The notes under the pieces are model-generated. The model was not told the origin of the DNA. It did not search any database and saw only the letters and a program-made list of their open reading frames with translations. Positions 54,924 to 63,069 of a DNA stretch of 64,000 nt are shown one piece after another. Location of the stretch: the NCBI RefSeq assembly GCF_008806975.1, contig NZ_CP031728.1, positions 5,435,501 through 5,499,500 of the forward strand, read 5' to 3'. The stretch comes from Cellvibrio sp. KY-GH-1. GTDB taxonomy: Bacteria; Pseudomonadota; Gammaproteobacteria; Pseudomonadales; Cellvibrionaceae. Within the stretch, counting starts at the first letter, position 1, and each line of letters starts with the position of its first letter. The position numbers were made by a program, and so were the translations under genes.

Positions 54924-55720
54924 TGATGACCACTAGGTTAAGAGCGCAATCTATTTCTGTTGTGCGTGATAACACAAGCATTATCGATAATGTGGACGTG
55001 CAATTGGCGCCCGGTGAATTCGTGGGTTTGATTGGCCCCAATGGCGCGGGTAAAAGTTCACTGCTGCGTGTGCTCGCTGGTTTGAGCGATGCGGACGCCG
55101 GGCAAGTTCGTATTAGTAATAATCAGCACGCTGATATCGCCTTGCAGCAATTGCCGGATCGGGCGCGGGCGCAATTGCTTGCCTATTTGCCGCAGCAGGA
55201 AACACCGGCCTGGCCGCTGCAAGTGGAACATCTGGTTGGTCTTGGCCGCGCGCCATGGCATAAACCCATGAGTGGCAAATCTACGCGTGATGCTGAAGCT
55301 ATTGAACGTGCATTACAAATTACCGAGTTAACCCAACTGCGTCACCGCATAGTGACTACACTCTCCGGAGGCGAATTGCAGCGTTCTTTATTAGCGCGTG
55401 TATTTGCCGGCGAGCCGGAAATTATTCTGGCCGACGAACCTATTGCGGCGCTGGACCCTTATCACCAGTTGCATATGATGGAGTTACTGGCCGAGCACGC
55501 ACAGCAGGGCGGATCAGTGTTTGCCGCACTGCACGATTTAAGTTTGGCGGCACGTTTTTGTTCGCGCCTGGTGTTAATCCACCACGGCAAAATCATTGCC
55601 GATGGGCAACCAATTCAAGTGCTTACCACCGAAAATTTGCAACAGGTCTATGGCATTAGCGCTTATGTCGATTGCCGCGATGATGGTGTGGTCATAATCC
55701 CGCGTAAGCGGGTGATTTAA
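54923..55720 (+). CDS. BtuD/FepC-type ABC ATPase
   Basis: 265 residues from the ATG at 54923; an in-frame GTG at 54914 and ATG at 54926 are alternatives. Walker A GPNGAGKSSLLRVLAG, Q-loop LPQQETPAWPL, signature LSGGELQRSLLARV, Walker B EIILADEPIAALDP and switch His ALHDLSLAARF are complete. It powers the permease encoded upstream. The last codons (PRKRVI and stop) are part of the 29-bp tandem repeat that continues past the gene. Confidence 0.93.
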   Translation: MMTTRLRAQSISVVRDNTSIIDNVDVQLAPGEFVGLIGPNGAGKSSLLRVLAGLSDADAGQVRISNNQHADIALQQLPDRARAQLLAYLPQQETPAWPLQVEHLVGLGRAPWHKPMSGKSTRDAEAIERALQITELTQLRHRIVTTLSGGELQRSLLARVFAGEPEIILADEPIAALDPYHQLHMMELLAEHAQQGGSVFAALHDLSLAARFCSRLVLIHHGKIIADGQPIQVLTTENLQQVYGISAYVDCRDDGVVIIPRKRVI

Positions 55721-55800
55721 GCATAGCCCCGCGTAAGCGGGTGCTCTAAAAAATGTCCCGCGCAAGCGGTTGATTTAAACATAGCCCCGCGCAAGCGGGT
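55698..55800. repeat. Four-copy 29-bp tandem repeat
   Basis: The 16-base unit CCCGCG[TC]AAGCGG[GT]TG recurs at 55698, 55727, 55756 and 55785, exactly 29 bases apart; the 13-base gaps (ATTTAAGCATAGC type) are also similar. Each unit has a CCGC/GCGG mini-palindrome. The first copy encodes the C-terminus of the ATPase. It is a minisatellite, not a CRISPR array, since the gaps are too short and alike. Confidence 0.9.
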
Positions 55801-55832
55801 GGTGTGATTATCAATAAAACTCGTTCGGAGGT

Positions 55833-55936
55833 TCTTGGTCGGATTAATTAGCTGAGACCGTCGGAGCCAGGGATGGCGACGACGAGCCTACATGGATGTA
55901 TTCACGGCGTGTCCCAGCTAATTAATCCGACCAAGA
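55833..55936. mobile_element. 104-bp element with 22-bp terminal inverted repeats
   Basis: TCTTGGTCGGATTAATTAGCTG at 55833-55854 is the exact reverse complement of 55915-55936. The 60-base interior (GAGCCAGGGATGGCGACGAC... TATTCACGGCGTG) resembles a repetitive intergenic element family I associate with marine gammaproteobacteria; that is recollection, not a search. No coding capacity. A non-autonomous MITE-like or REP-type element is the best reading; no clear target duplication was found. Confidence 0.65.
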
Positions 55937-55969
55937 GCCGACCTGAAATTCTGCTTATGGAATACCAAT

Positions 55970-56479
55970 ATGAAAGCCGGATTATTCAAAGCAATCATCA
56001 ATTTTTGGCCGCCGATGTTCTTCTCCGGCATCAAAGTCACGCATATCTCTGGCGACTACAAAGAGACCCGCGTTACACTAAAGCTGCGTTGGTACAACAA
56101 AAATTATGTGGGTACCCAATACGGCGGCAATTTAATTTCCATGACTGACCCCTGGTACATGCTGATGATTATGACCAATCTGGGTCGTGATTATTTTGTG
56201 TGGGATAAGCATGCCGAAATAGATTACATCGCTCCCGGTAAAACTCACGTTCACGCGCAGTTTAAAATTACCGATGAAATCCTCGCTGACATTCGTGCAA
56301 AAACAGTGAATGGTGAGAAGTATGTGCCGGAGTTTGTTGTTGAAATAAAAGATGATAACGGCCATTTAGTGGCGCGAGTCAAGCGCCGTGTGTACATCAA
56401 GTTAAAACCGCGTGCCCGCACGAATGAAGATCCGCAAACCAGTGAGCCGGATCTTGAAGATGTCAATAAAAATGAGTGA
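55970..56479 (+). CDS. DUF4442 hotdog-fold protein
   Basis: 169 residues. Pattern of the DUF4442 family, related to hotdog thioesterases (FWPPMFFSGIKVTHISGDYKETRVTLKL, YVGTQYGGNLISMTDPWYMLMIMTNLG, WDKHAEIDYIAPGKTHVHAQFKI). No catalytic assignment is possible for this family. It overlaps the following oxidoreductase region and is likely co-transcribed with it. Confidence 0.85.
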   Translation: MKAGLFKAIINFWPPMFFSGIKVTHISGDYKETRVTLKLRWYNKNYVGTQYGGNLISMTDPWYMLMIMTNLGRDYFVWDKHAEIDYIAPGKTHVHAQFKITDEILADIRAKTVNGEKYVPEFVVEIKDDNGHLVARVKRRVYIKLKPRARTNEDPQTSEPDLEDVNKNE

Positions 56480-56495
56480 GAGAAATTACAACACC

Positions 56496-57533
56496 ATGCT
56501 AAATGTTGCCCTTTGCTCCTACGGTATGTCCGGCAAGGTATTCCATGCCCCGCTAATTACTGCCGAGCCACGCTTGAATTTGCACAGTATTTTGCAGCGC
56601 AATGAACCCACTGCATTGGTGGATTACCCGCAAGCAAAAATTGTTAAATCGGTTGATGAATTAATTAACAATCCGGAAATTCAACTGGTTGTTGTTAATA
56701 CACCTAACGAACATCATTACCCCATGACCAAAGCAGCGTTGCTCGCCGGAAAACACGTGGTAGTAGAAAAGCCGTTTACGTTGAGTTTAAGTGAAGGCAA
56801 TGAATTAATTGCACTGGCACAGCAAAAAAATCTGATTCTTTCGGTATTTCAAAACAAGCGTTTGGAAAGCGATCATCTGGATGCGCAGCAAGTTATCCAA
56901 TCCGGTGCGCTAGGGCGTATAGTGGAAGTGGAATGGCATTATGATCGCTACCGTACCAACATCACCCACAAAAAATGGAAAGAAGATAATTTGCCAGGCT
57001 CTGGAACCTGGTTTGATTTGGGAATTCACATGGTGGATTCCATGCTGTGCCTATTTGGAAAGCCGAACGCTGTCTACGCTGATATGCGCAGCTTGCGTCG
57101 CGCAGAAGGTTCGACTGATTATTTTAATGTCTGTTTTCACTACGATGATGTGCGCGTAATTCTGCGCTCCAGCACTTACGTCAGTGAAAAGGGTGCAACT
57201 GTTGCTATTCACGGCGATAAAGGGTCCTTTTTAAAATTCGGGCAAGATGTTCAAGAGAGTCAAATGATGCGTGGCATCATTCCCGGCATGGCAGGATGGG
57301 CGCAGCCCGGCGCAGATAACTACGGTGTTTTACATGTACACAATAATGGCGAAGCGACACGCAGCACCATTCCCGGCCAGCGCGGTTACTACGAGCATTA
57401 TTATAAAAATATTGTGGATACGATCAGCGGCCATGCATCCCTGGCATTTCTGCCGCAGCAGTCCTTGTTGGGTGTGGAGTTGTTGTTGGCGGGCGAGGCG
57501 AGTGCAAGGCAACAGCGATTAATCAATCTTTAA
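56496..57533 (+). CDS. Gfo/Idh/MocA-family NAD(P)-dependent oxidoreductase
   Basis: 345 residues from the ATG at 56496 (MLNVALCSYGMSGKVFHAPL), which puts the nucleotide-binding GMSGKVF near the start, as in the family. An upstream ATG at 56472 overlaps the DUF4442 stop and is also possible. The EKP motif (VVVEKPFTLSLSEG) and catalytic-region GIHMVDSML with the conserved His are present. It probably oxidises or reduces a sugar or inositol-like alcohol; the substrate is unknown. Confidence 0.9.
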   Translation: MLNVALCSYGMSGKVFHAPLITAEPRLNLHSILQRNEPTALVDYPQAKIVKSVDELINNPEIQLVVVNTPNEHHYPMTKAALLAGKHVVVEKPFTLSLSEGNELIALAQQKNLILSVFQNKRLESDHLDAQQVIQSGALGRIVEVEWHYDRYRTNITHKKWKEDNLPGSGTWFDLGIHMVDSMLCLFGKPNAVYADMRSLRRAEGSTDYFNVCFHYDDVRVILRSSTYVSEKGATVAIHGDKGSFLKFGQDVQESQMMRGIIPGMAGWAQPGADNYGVLHVHNNGEATRSTIPGQRGYYEHYYKNIVDTISGHASLAFLPQQSLLGVELLLAGEASARQQRLINL

Positions 57534-57561
57534 CTGCGGGGCGCGAGTGCGCCCCTATTTT

Positions 57562-58311
57562 TTATCCTTCCAGATCAAATGCCAATGCCTTCCCAAATTC
57601 CGTTACGGGAATAATTCCAATCGCAACTATCTGTGTAATTGCATAGAGTAATGTACCTACGACCAATGTTGGATGTATACGTTTGTAAAAGATGCGGTCA
57701 ATCACGAGTGGCGTAATTAACAGCGTATAGGTTCCCAACAACGTAAAAACTACGCCATTAATAGGGAAGCCTGGCAAATAAGCAAATCGGGTCAATGTGG
57801 CAGACATCATGCTGAGTGAGGCCAGTAGCATGAAGCGTTTGTGAGCATCGCCTTTCTTTCTGAATAATATTCCGAGCACATAAAATCCGCTAAAAAATAC
57901 TAACGTATGGAAAATTGCCCATACAAAACTGGTGCGAGCCATTAGCTGTTGCGGGCTCCAATCCGGTGTGTAGCTATTCATTGTGCCCAGCATCATACCA
58001 ATACCTGATAGTGTTAATACGATGAAAAACGCAATGCTGACGTAGCCTAATTTTTTATGTAATGGGGTATTTCTACCGGATATTAATGCTGTTTGTAGCG
58101 AAAACAGAATATACCAACCCAAGAATAAGAACCCGTGAACGGCCCATTCCAACGAAAGTTTTTGCGGGTTAGTGATCAGTGTGGTGAAGAAATTGGGAAT
58201 GAGTGCAGCAAACGTAATGACTAGTAATACCAGTGAAAATCGGCTGTAGGGCGAACGAAAAGAAAAACCTGCAGCGGGAGTGATTGATCCGCTATGAGTT
58301 GGTAAGTCCAT
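57562..58311 (-). CDS. Polytopic membrane protein, unknown function
   Basis: 249 residues with about seven membrane helices (SLVLLVITFAALIPNFF, HGFLFLGWYILFSLQTALI, LGYVSIAFFIVLTLSGIGMML and more). Conserved-looking His and Arg at helix ends (LHKKLG, AHKRFMLLASLSM, TRFAYLPG) recall DUF2306-like membrane proteins and heme-binding helix bundles, without proof. Divergent from the LPMO gene. Confidence 0.8.
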   Translation of the reverse strand: MDLPTHSGSITPAAGFSFRSPYSRFSLVLLVITFAALIPNFFTTLITNPQKLSLEWAVHGFLFLGWYILFSLQTALISGRNTPLHKKLGYVSIAFFIVLTLSGIGMMLGTMNSYTPDWSPQQLMARTSFVWAIFHTLVFFSGFYVLGILFRKKGDAHKRFMLLASLSMMSATLTRFAYLPGFPINGVVFTLLGTYTLLITPLVIDRIFYKRIHPTLVVGTLLYAITQIVAIGIIPVTEFGKALAFDLEG

Positions 58312-58731
58312 ATAGTTATCTCTTTATTGACATGGGATTACGGAAAAATGCCTCGTGTGTTTTCATGTTATGAAGATCTGTTGCTTTCGACTGTAAAAAA
58401 AATGAAAAGAGTATTCTCTCCTAAGGTTTTTAAACGATAAATTTACATGCCTGTTCTTGATGTAATTGTGCTCGCTTGGCACTTAAATATTTGTCCGCAC
58501 TTTTTACTGCTTACTTTCTTCCAAAGCTCACACTTCCCACTCAAAGTCGAACCGCAAATACAAAACTGGGACTGGCCTTTTATTTTTTAGCTTTTTAGAC
58601 TCATTTTTCCGGTTGAAACCCTGAGCAATATTGCTGGCTGTCAGGTTTATATCTGGAAACTAACTATTCGACTAACAATAGCAGCGCCTGCCAACCCCGG
58701 TATTTGCCGCTGTCGATTAAGGAGAAAGAAA
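58312..58731. other. Divergent intergenic region upstream of the LPMO gene
   Basis: 420 bases between the membrane protein gene and the LPMO gene. No ORF, terminator hairpin or RNA gene is visible. It ends in a well placed AAGGAG ribosome site at about 58720 for the LPMO GTG start. Promoters and any sugar-responsive sites should be here, but none is certain by eye. Confidence 0.5.
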
Positions 58732-59895
58732 GTGAAAGCTATCGACCATCCATCTGTTGTTTCCCGTCTAAAACATGTCGGATTTTCAGCGGTTGTTGCC
58801 AGTGCTGCCTTACTGGCTACTGTTGAAGCCAGTGCGCATGGATATGTTTCATCACCCAAAGCGCGGGTGATTGTGTGCAAGGAGAACGGCATTGAAAATC
58901 CGAGTTTACCCGCGTGTGTTGCTGCCAAGGCAGCGGGCAATGTCGGTTTTTATTCACCGCAAAGTATTGCGATTGGCGGTGTGCGGGATAACCATCAAGC
59001 CGTTATTCCCGATGGTAAATTGTGCAGTGCCGGTGTGGGCGGTTATGCCGGTCTGGATCTGGCGCGCAATGATTGGCCGGCAACCCAGGTCCAAGCGGGG
59101 TTTCGCGAGTTTGTGTGGACCAACACCGCGCAGCATCGCAGCATGTATTTCCGCTATTACATTACCAAGCAAGGCTATAACCCCAACCAACCATTGAAGT
59201 GGTCGGATCTGGAACAAATTCATCAATCATCGCCCACCGGGCAAGAAGCCGTATCGCGTCACCAGGTAAATTTGCCGCCGCGTACCGGACGACATGTGGT
59301 TTACAGCATTTGGCAGCGGGATTATGCCGATGCGCCCGAAGGGTTTTATCAATGTATCGATGTGGTCTATGGCAATGAGCCACCCAACAGTTCCGTTGCC
59401 GCAACCAGTTCGCGCTCGTCATCAACCGTTTCAGTGGCCAGTAGTACCGGTAGCGATACCTGCGCCGCGTTACCTACCTGGGACTCTGCAACTGTGTACA
59501 ACAAACCACAACAGGTGAAATACAACAATAAACGTTATCAAGCGAACTATTGGACCCAGGGCAATAACCCTGAGCTGACTTCCGGGCAATACAACTATTG
59601 GCTGGATCTGGGTGACTGTAATGGATCTGGCGGTGGCTCATCGACAGCAGTGACGTCCTCACGCAGTTCTGCGGCAGTTACCAGTGCGCGCTCCAGCTCA
59701 TCTCTTGGCACCGGCAGTTGCACATCACCGGCCTATGTTAATGGTTCCACCTATGCAACTGGTGCGCTGGTGCGCAATGTAGGCAATGAATACCGCTGCA
59801 CGGTTGGCGGCTGGTGTACGGTGGGTGGGCCTTACGAGCCGGGTGTAGGTTGGGCGTGGACCAATGCCTGGACGCTAGTGCGTAGCTGTCAATAA
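58732..59895 (+). CDS. Secreted chitin LPMO, AA10-CBM5-CBM73
   Basis: 387 residues, GTG start. Signal peptide of 35 residues ending ASA, so the mature protein begins with His36 (HGYVSSPKARV), the N-terminal copper-brace His required for activity. The AA10 catalytic domain spans about 36-220, with a second His in the FVWTNTAQHRSMYFRYYIT region. A Ser-rich linker leads to a CBM5-like chitin-binding module (WDSATVYNKPQQVKYNNKRYQANYWTQGNNP). A second Ser linker leads to a CBM73 (NGSTYATGALVRNVGNEYRCTVGGWC). The layout and length match the chitin-active LPMO of Cellvibrio japonicus. It oxidatively cuts crystalline chitin outside the cell. Confidence 0.93.
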   Translation: MKAIDHPSVVSRLKHVGFSAVVASAALLATVEASAHGYVSSPKARVIVCKENGIENPSLPACVAAKAAGNVGFYSPQSIAIGGVRDNHQAVIPDGKLCSAGVGGYAGLDLARNDWPATQVQAGFREFVWTNTAQHRSMYFRYYITKQGYNPNQPLKWSDLEQIHQSSPTGQEAVSRHQVNLPPRTGRHVVYSIWQRDYADAPEGFYQCIDVVYGNEPPNSSVAATSSRSSSTVSVASSTGSDTCAALPTWDSATVYNKPQQVKYNNKRYQANYWTQGNNPELTSGQYNYWLDLGDCNGSGGGSSTAVTSSRSSAAVTSARSSSSLGTGSCTSPAYVNGSTYATGALVRNVGNEYRCTVGGWCTVGGPYEPGVGWAWTNAWTLVRSCQ

Positions 59896-59996
59896 ACGCA
59901 ATCGCGGCCGATTAATCGAATGACTGTCGCACACATCGCTTGTACGACTGAAAGCGAGCGACGATAAATAGTGAAAGTGTTAATTATTAATGAAAT

Positions 59997-60027
59997 AAAA
60001 CGGCAGCCTTGTCTGCCGTTTTTTTTT
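59997..60027 (+). terminator. Rho-independent terminator after the LPMO gene
   Basis: AAAACGGCAG pairs with CTGCCGTTTT around a 6-base loop, followed by a T-rich tail (nine T in all). It isolates the LPMO gene from the endoglucanase gene; the remaining ~280 bases up to 60311 hold no supported gene. Confidence 0.9.
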
Positions 60028-60311
60028 AAATAATTCATGCGATATCGAATTCAGGTTAATCCAGTCACAGATTGGCTATTCGCGTTTTGTAAAATCTCCT
60101 CGTTAAGCTACTCTTACGGCTACTAATATAAGACTCAAAAAAATCTCTCCAGTTGTTATCAGCCTTTAGTGTTTCCCTGTCGTATCCGTGTTAGTTGTCC
60201 GGAAGTTTTCCCGGGGGATCATTCACATCACTGCAAAAAATACCTGCCTGCTTTTTTAGTCTGGCTGGTTTTTACTGCGTATTATTTTTGTTGCTCGCGG
60301 AGGAACGAAGA

Positions 60312-61973
60312 ATGAAATTGAAATCGATTTTGGAAAATGTGCCCGGCGCGTTAAGGCGGCTGTCATTAAAGCGACTGTCGTTAAAAAGACCGTCGTTAAA
60401 GAGGCTGCCCTTAAAGCGTTTGGCACTCGGTGCCACTGTGATTATCGCCGCCGCGCAAACGGGAACGGCCTATGCGGCAAAGTGTGAATACATAGTTGCC
60501 AATGATTGGGGCAACGGATTTACCGCGACTATTCGTATTACCAACAACGGCAGCAGCGCAGTCTCCGGTTGGAATATTAGTTGGAATTATAGCGATGGAT
60601 CGCGCGTTACCAGTAACTGGAATGCAACCTTGTCGGGCGCTAATCCCTACACCGCGACACCATTAAATTGGAATAGTAATATCGCGGTAAATTCGAGTAT
60701 TGAGTTTGGTATTCAGGGAACCAACGGCGCGGGCAAGGCGCAAGTGCCGGTCATCACCGGTGCAGTGTGCAGTTCAGTGGTGACGTCCAGTGTCCCTTCA
60801 ACGGTGGCGAGTACTAGTGCAGCGCGAACCAGCGCTTCAACCGTGGCAAGCTCCGCGCCACGTACTTCGTCGAGTACGCCGTCTTCGGTTGTGCGATCAT
60901 CTTCGTCCACTTCAATATCCGTCACCGGCCAGGCCTGCAACTGGTATGGAACTATTACTCCATTGTGTGCAAACACAACGAGCGGGTGGGGTTATGAAAA
61001 TGGAAAAAGTTGCGTGAGTCGCACTACCTGCGCAGCGCAACCGGCTCCCTACGGTGTTGTGAATTCTGGGGTTTCATCTACGGCAGTGACCAGTAGCCGC
61101 AGCTCTTCAAGTGTTGTAACCACCAGCCGAAGTTCTTCCAGTGTCATCACTGTGTCTTCCTCCCGTTCTTCATCATCGCGCCCCGCACAAAGCAGTTCAT
61201 CGGCGAGCAGCATTACCCTTGGTGCGAACTGCAATGGATATGCAACCCGCTATTGGGATTGCTGTAAAGCGCATTGCAGTTGGACTGCAAACGTTCCCTC
61301 GGTGGTTAATGCATTACCTGCCTGTGGCAGTAACAATTCACGCTTGTCTGATGTTAATGCGGCCAGCGCCTGTGGAAATGGTGGTGGCAGTGCGCACATG
61401 TGTTGGGGGATGGCGCCCTTTACAGTCAGCGATAAATTAGCCTATGGCTACGCGGCCACTTCCAGTGGCGATGTTTGTGGTCGTTGTTATCAATTGGAAT
61501 TTACCGGCCAATCCCACAACTCACCGGGCGACCCGGGTTCTGCCGCCTTGGCGGGCAAAGTGATGATTGTGCAAGCCACTAACATTGGTTATGACGTTAG
61601 CGGTGGCCAGTTCGATATCCTTGTTCCTGGTGGTGGAGTGGGGGCGTTTAACGCCTGTTCAACACAGTGGGGCGTTTCCAATTCGGAATTGGGTGCCCAG
61701 TACGGCGGCTTCCTCGCAGCCTGTAAACAGGAGTTGGGCTACAACGCGAGCCTCTCGCAATACAAAACCTGTTTAACCAATCGCTGCAATAGCGTATTTG
61801 GTTCACGCGGATTAGCCGAGTTGCAACAAGCCTGTAATTGGTACGCAAATTGGTTTGAAGCAGCGGATAACCCGGCATTGAAATACAAAGAGGTCGCATG
61901 TCCTGCGGAATTAACCTCGCGTTCGGGAATGAATCGCGGGCCGTTAAACGATATTAAAACCAGTTGTAATTAA
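60312..61973 (+). CDS. cel45A: Secreted endoglucanase CBM2-CBM10-GH45
   Basis: 553 residues from the ATG at 60312 with AGGAACGAAG upstream; the longer upstream frame is non-coding. The leader is unusually long (55 residues) because of a four-fold repeat of LSLKR-like pentapeptides at residues 17-36. CBM2 at ~58-153 (ANDWGNGFTATIRITNNGSSAV, WNATLSG), Ser/Thr linker, CBM10 (ACNWYGTITPLCANTTSGWGYE), Ser linker, then GH45 (TRYWDCCKAHCSWT with the nucleophile-side Asp; FDILVPGGGVGAFNACSTQWG with the acid Asp). It hydrolyses beta-1,4-glucan in plant cell walls. Architecture matches Cellvibrio japonicus Cel45A. Confidence 0.93.
   Translation: MKLKSILENVPGALRRLSLKRLSLKRPSLKRLPLKRLALGATVIIAAAQTGTAYAAKCEYIVANDWGNGFTATIRITNNGSSAVSGWNISWNYSDGSRVTSNWNATLSGANPYTATPLNWNSNIAVNSSIEFGIQGTNGAGKAQVPVITGAVCSSVVTSSVPSTVASTSAARTSASTVASSAPRTSSSTPSSVVRSSSSTSISVTGQACNWYGTITPLCANTTSGWGYENGKSCVSRTTCAAQPAPYGVVNSGVSSTAVTSSRSSSSVVTTSRSSSSVITVSSSRSSSSRPAQSSSSASSITLGANCNGYATRYWDCCKAHCSWTANVPSVVNALPACGSNNSRLSDVNAASACGNGGGSAHMCWGMAPFTVSDKLAYGYAATSSGDVCGRCYQLEFTGQSHNSPGDPGSAALAGKVMIVQATNIGYDVSGGQFDILVPGGGVGAFNACSTQWGVSNSELGAQYGGFLAACKQELGYNASLSQYKTCLTNRCNSVFGSRGLAELQQACNWYANWFEAADNPALKYKEVACPAELTSRSGMNRGPLNDIKTSCN
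60360..60419 (+). repeat. 15-bp tandem repeat in the signal-peptide coding region
   Basis: Four 15-base units (CTGTCATTAAAGCGA type) encode LSLKR, LSLKR, PSLKR, LPLKR. The nucleotide copies differ at a few third positions and one first position. Repeat number could vary by slippage and changes only the length and charge of the signal peptide n-region. Confidence 0.85.
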
Positions 61974-61992
61974 AAAATAATTTCTTCCTTAC

Positions 61993-62027
61993 AAAAAGCA
62001 ATGCAGGTAATGCTTGCATTGCTTTTT
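61993..62027 (+). terminator. Rho-independent terminator after the GH45 gene
   Basis: AAAAAGCAATGCA pairs perfectly with TGCATTGCTTTTT (13 bp) around a 9-base loop, ending in a T run. Confidence 0.88.
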
Positions 62028-62253
62028 TCCCCTCCCCAATCCGCTCTTTGCCGATGTTTAAAAAACGCCCCCCGATTGGGGGATGCTGCAAATGACTTTC
62101 TATCCAATCATTGTGAAGTTGTGGTTATCAGCCACACTGGCGTACGGTCGCTGCGATAGTACTTGGAAATAAAACCCTATTTTTCAACGGATTTACTTTT
62201 TAGTATCAAGTGTAAAAGCTTGAGCTCAGGTGAGTCTTTCGTGGAGGAGTTAT

Positions 62254-63033
62254 ATGAGCATTTATTTTGAATCTAACAGTATTAAATTTTCCCTGAAAAA
62301 TGCTCATTCGCTCGCGATATGTGCGAATTTGGCCTATGAATCTGTAGATACGATAAAAACGCGTATGGTTACACAGGGGTTTGCGGCAGAGTTTATCCAG
62401 CGACGCGACATACAGGCATTTATTGCTTACAACGACAGTGACATCGTTTTATCGTTTCGTGGGACATCCAGTATTGAAGATTGGATGACTAATGCGGCGT
62501 TTGATCTTACTAGCTTTGCCGGAGGAATAGGGAAGGTCCATCGCGGCTTTTCTGACGCTTTGTATTTGGTCTGGAATGACATTACTCAAATACTTGCGCG
62601 TGTGCAAACCAAAGCGCAAGCGCTGTGGATAACCGGGCACAGTTTAGGTGGTGCTCTGGCAACGCTCGCCGCTGCGCATTTTGCGTTAGTGTTGGATAAG
62701 CCTGTGCGAGGAATTTATACATTTGGTCAGCCACGGGTTGGAAATCGTGAATTTAGCCGGAATTTCGATGCTGATTTAAAAGGACGTTTTTTCCGGTTCG
62801 TGAACAACAGCGATATAGTTACCAGAATTCCTACTCGCGTGATGTCTTACAGCCATGTGGGCGCGTTACGGTTTTTTGATGCTAAAGGCGATCTGCATGA
62901 TGATGTAAGTTATTGGCAAGAATTTTTGGAAACTGTGAAGGGAACTTTCGATGAGTTCTTAACGATTCTACCGGACAACATCGAAGATCACCTGATGAAA
63001 AACTATATTCGCCTCATAGCTTCAAAGCTGTAA
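62254..63033 (+). CDS. Class 3 lipase
   Basis: 259 residues from the ATG at 62254 with GGAGG ahead; the frame upstream is not used. Fungal-type class 3 lipase pattern: DSDIVLSFRGTSSIEDWMTN (oxyanion strand), nucleophile GHSLGG with Ser130, Asp in NNSDIVTRIPTR, His in YSHVGALRFF. No signal peptide, so it is cytoplasmic unless exported by another route. A caspase-fold protease gene starts 37 bases after its stop in the same direction. A cytoplasmic lipase next to a protease suggests a controlled toxic effector; that is inference. Confidence 0.88.
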   Translation: MSIYFESNSIKFSLKNAHSLAICANLAYESVDTIKTRMVTQGFAAEFIQRRDIQAFIAYNDSDIVLSFRGTSSIEDWMTNAAFDLTSFAGGIGKVHRGFSDALYLVWNDITQILARVQTKAQALWITGHSLGGALATLAAAHFALVLDKPVRGIYTFGQPRVGNREFSRNFDADLKGRFFRFVNNSDIVTRIPTRVMSYSHVGALRFFDAKGDLHDDVSYWQEFLETVKGTFDEFLTILPDNIEDHLMKNYIRLIASKL

Positions 63034-63069
63034 CGGTAATACACCAGTTCAGTAAAACCGGGAGGTTGT

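Noticed and set aside
55698..55800. CRISPR-like periodicity of 29 bases
   Set aside because: Repeat core is 16 bases, the 13-base gaps are similar to each other, and no cas genes are near, so it is a tandem repeat.
60195..60311. Upstream extension of the GH45 gene
   Set aside because: It would place 39 unrelated residues before a complete leader; the ATG at 60312 has a ribosome site and yields the signal peptide.
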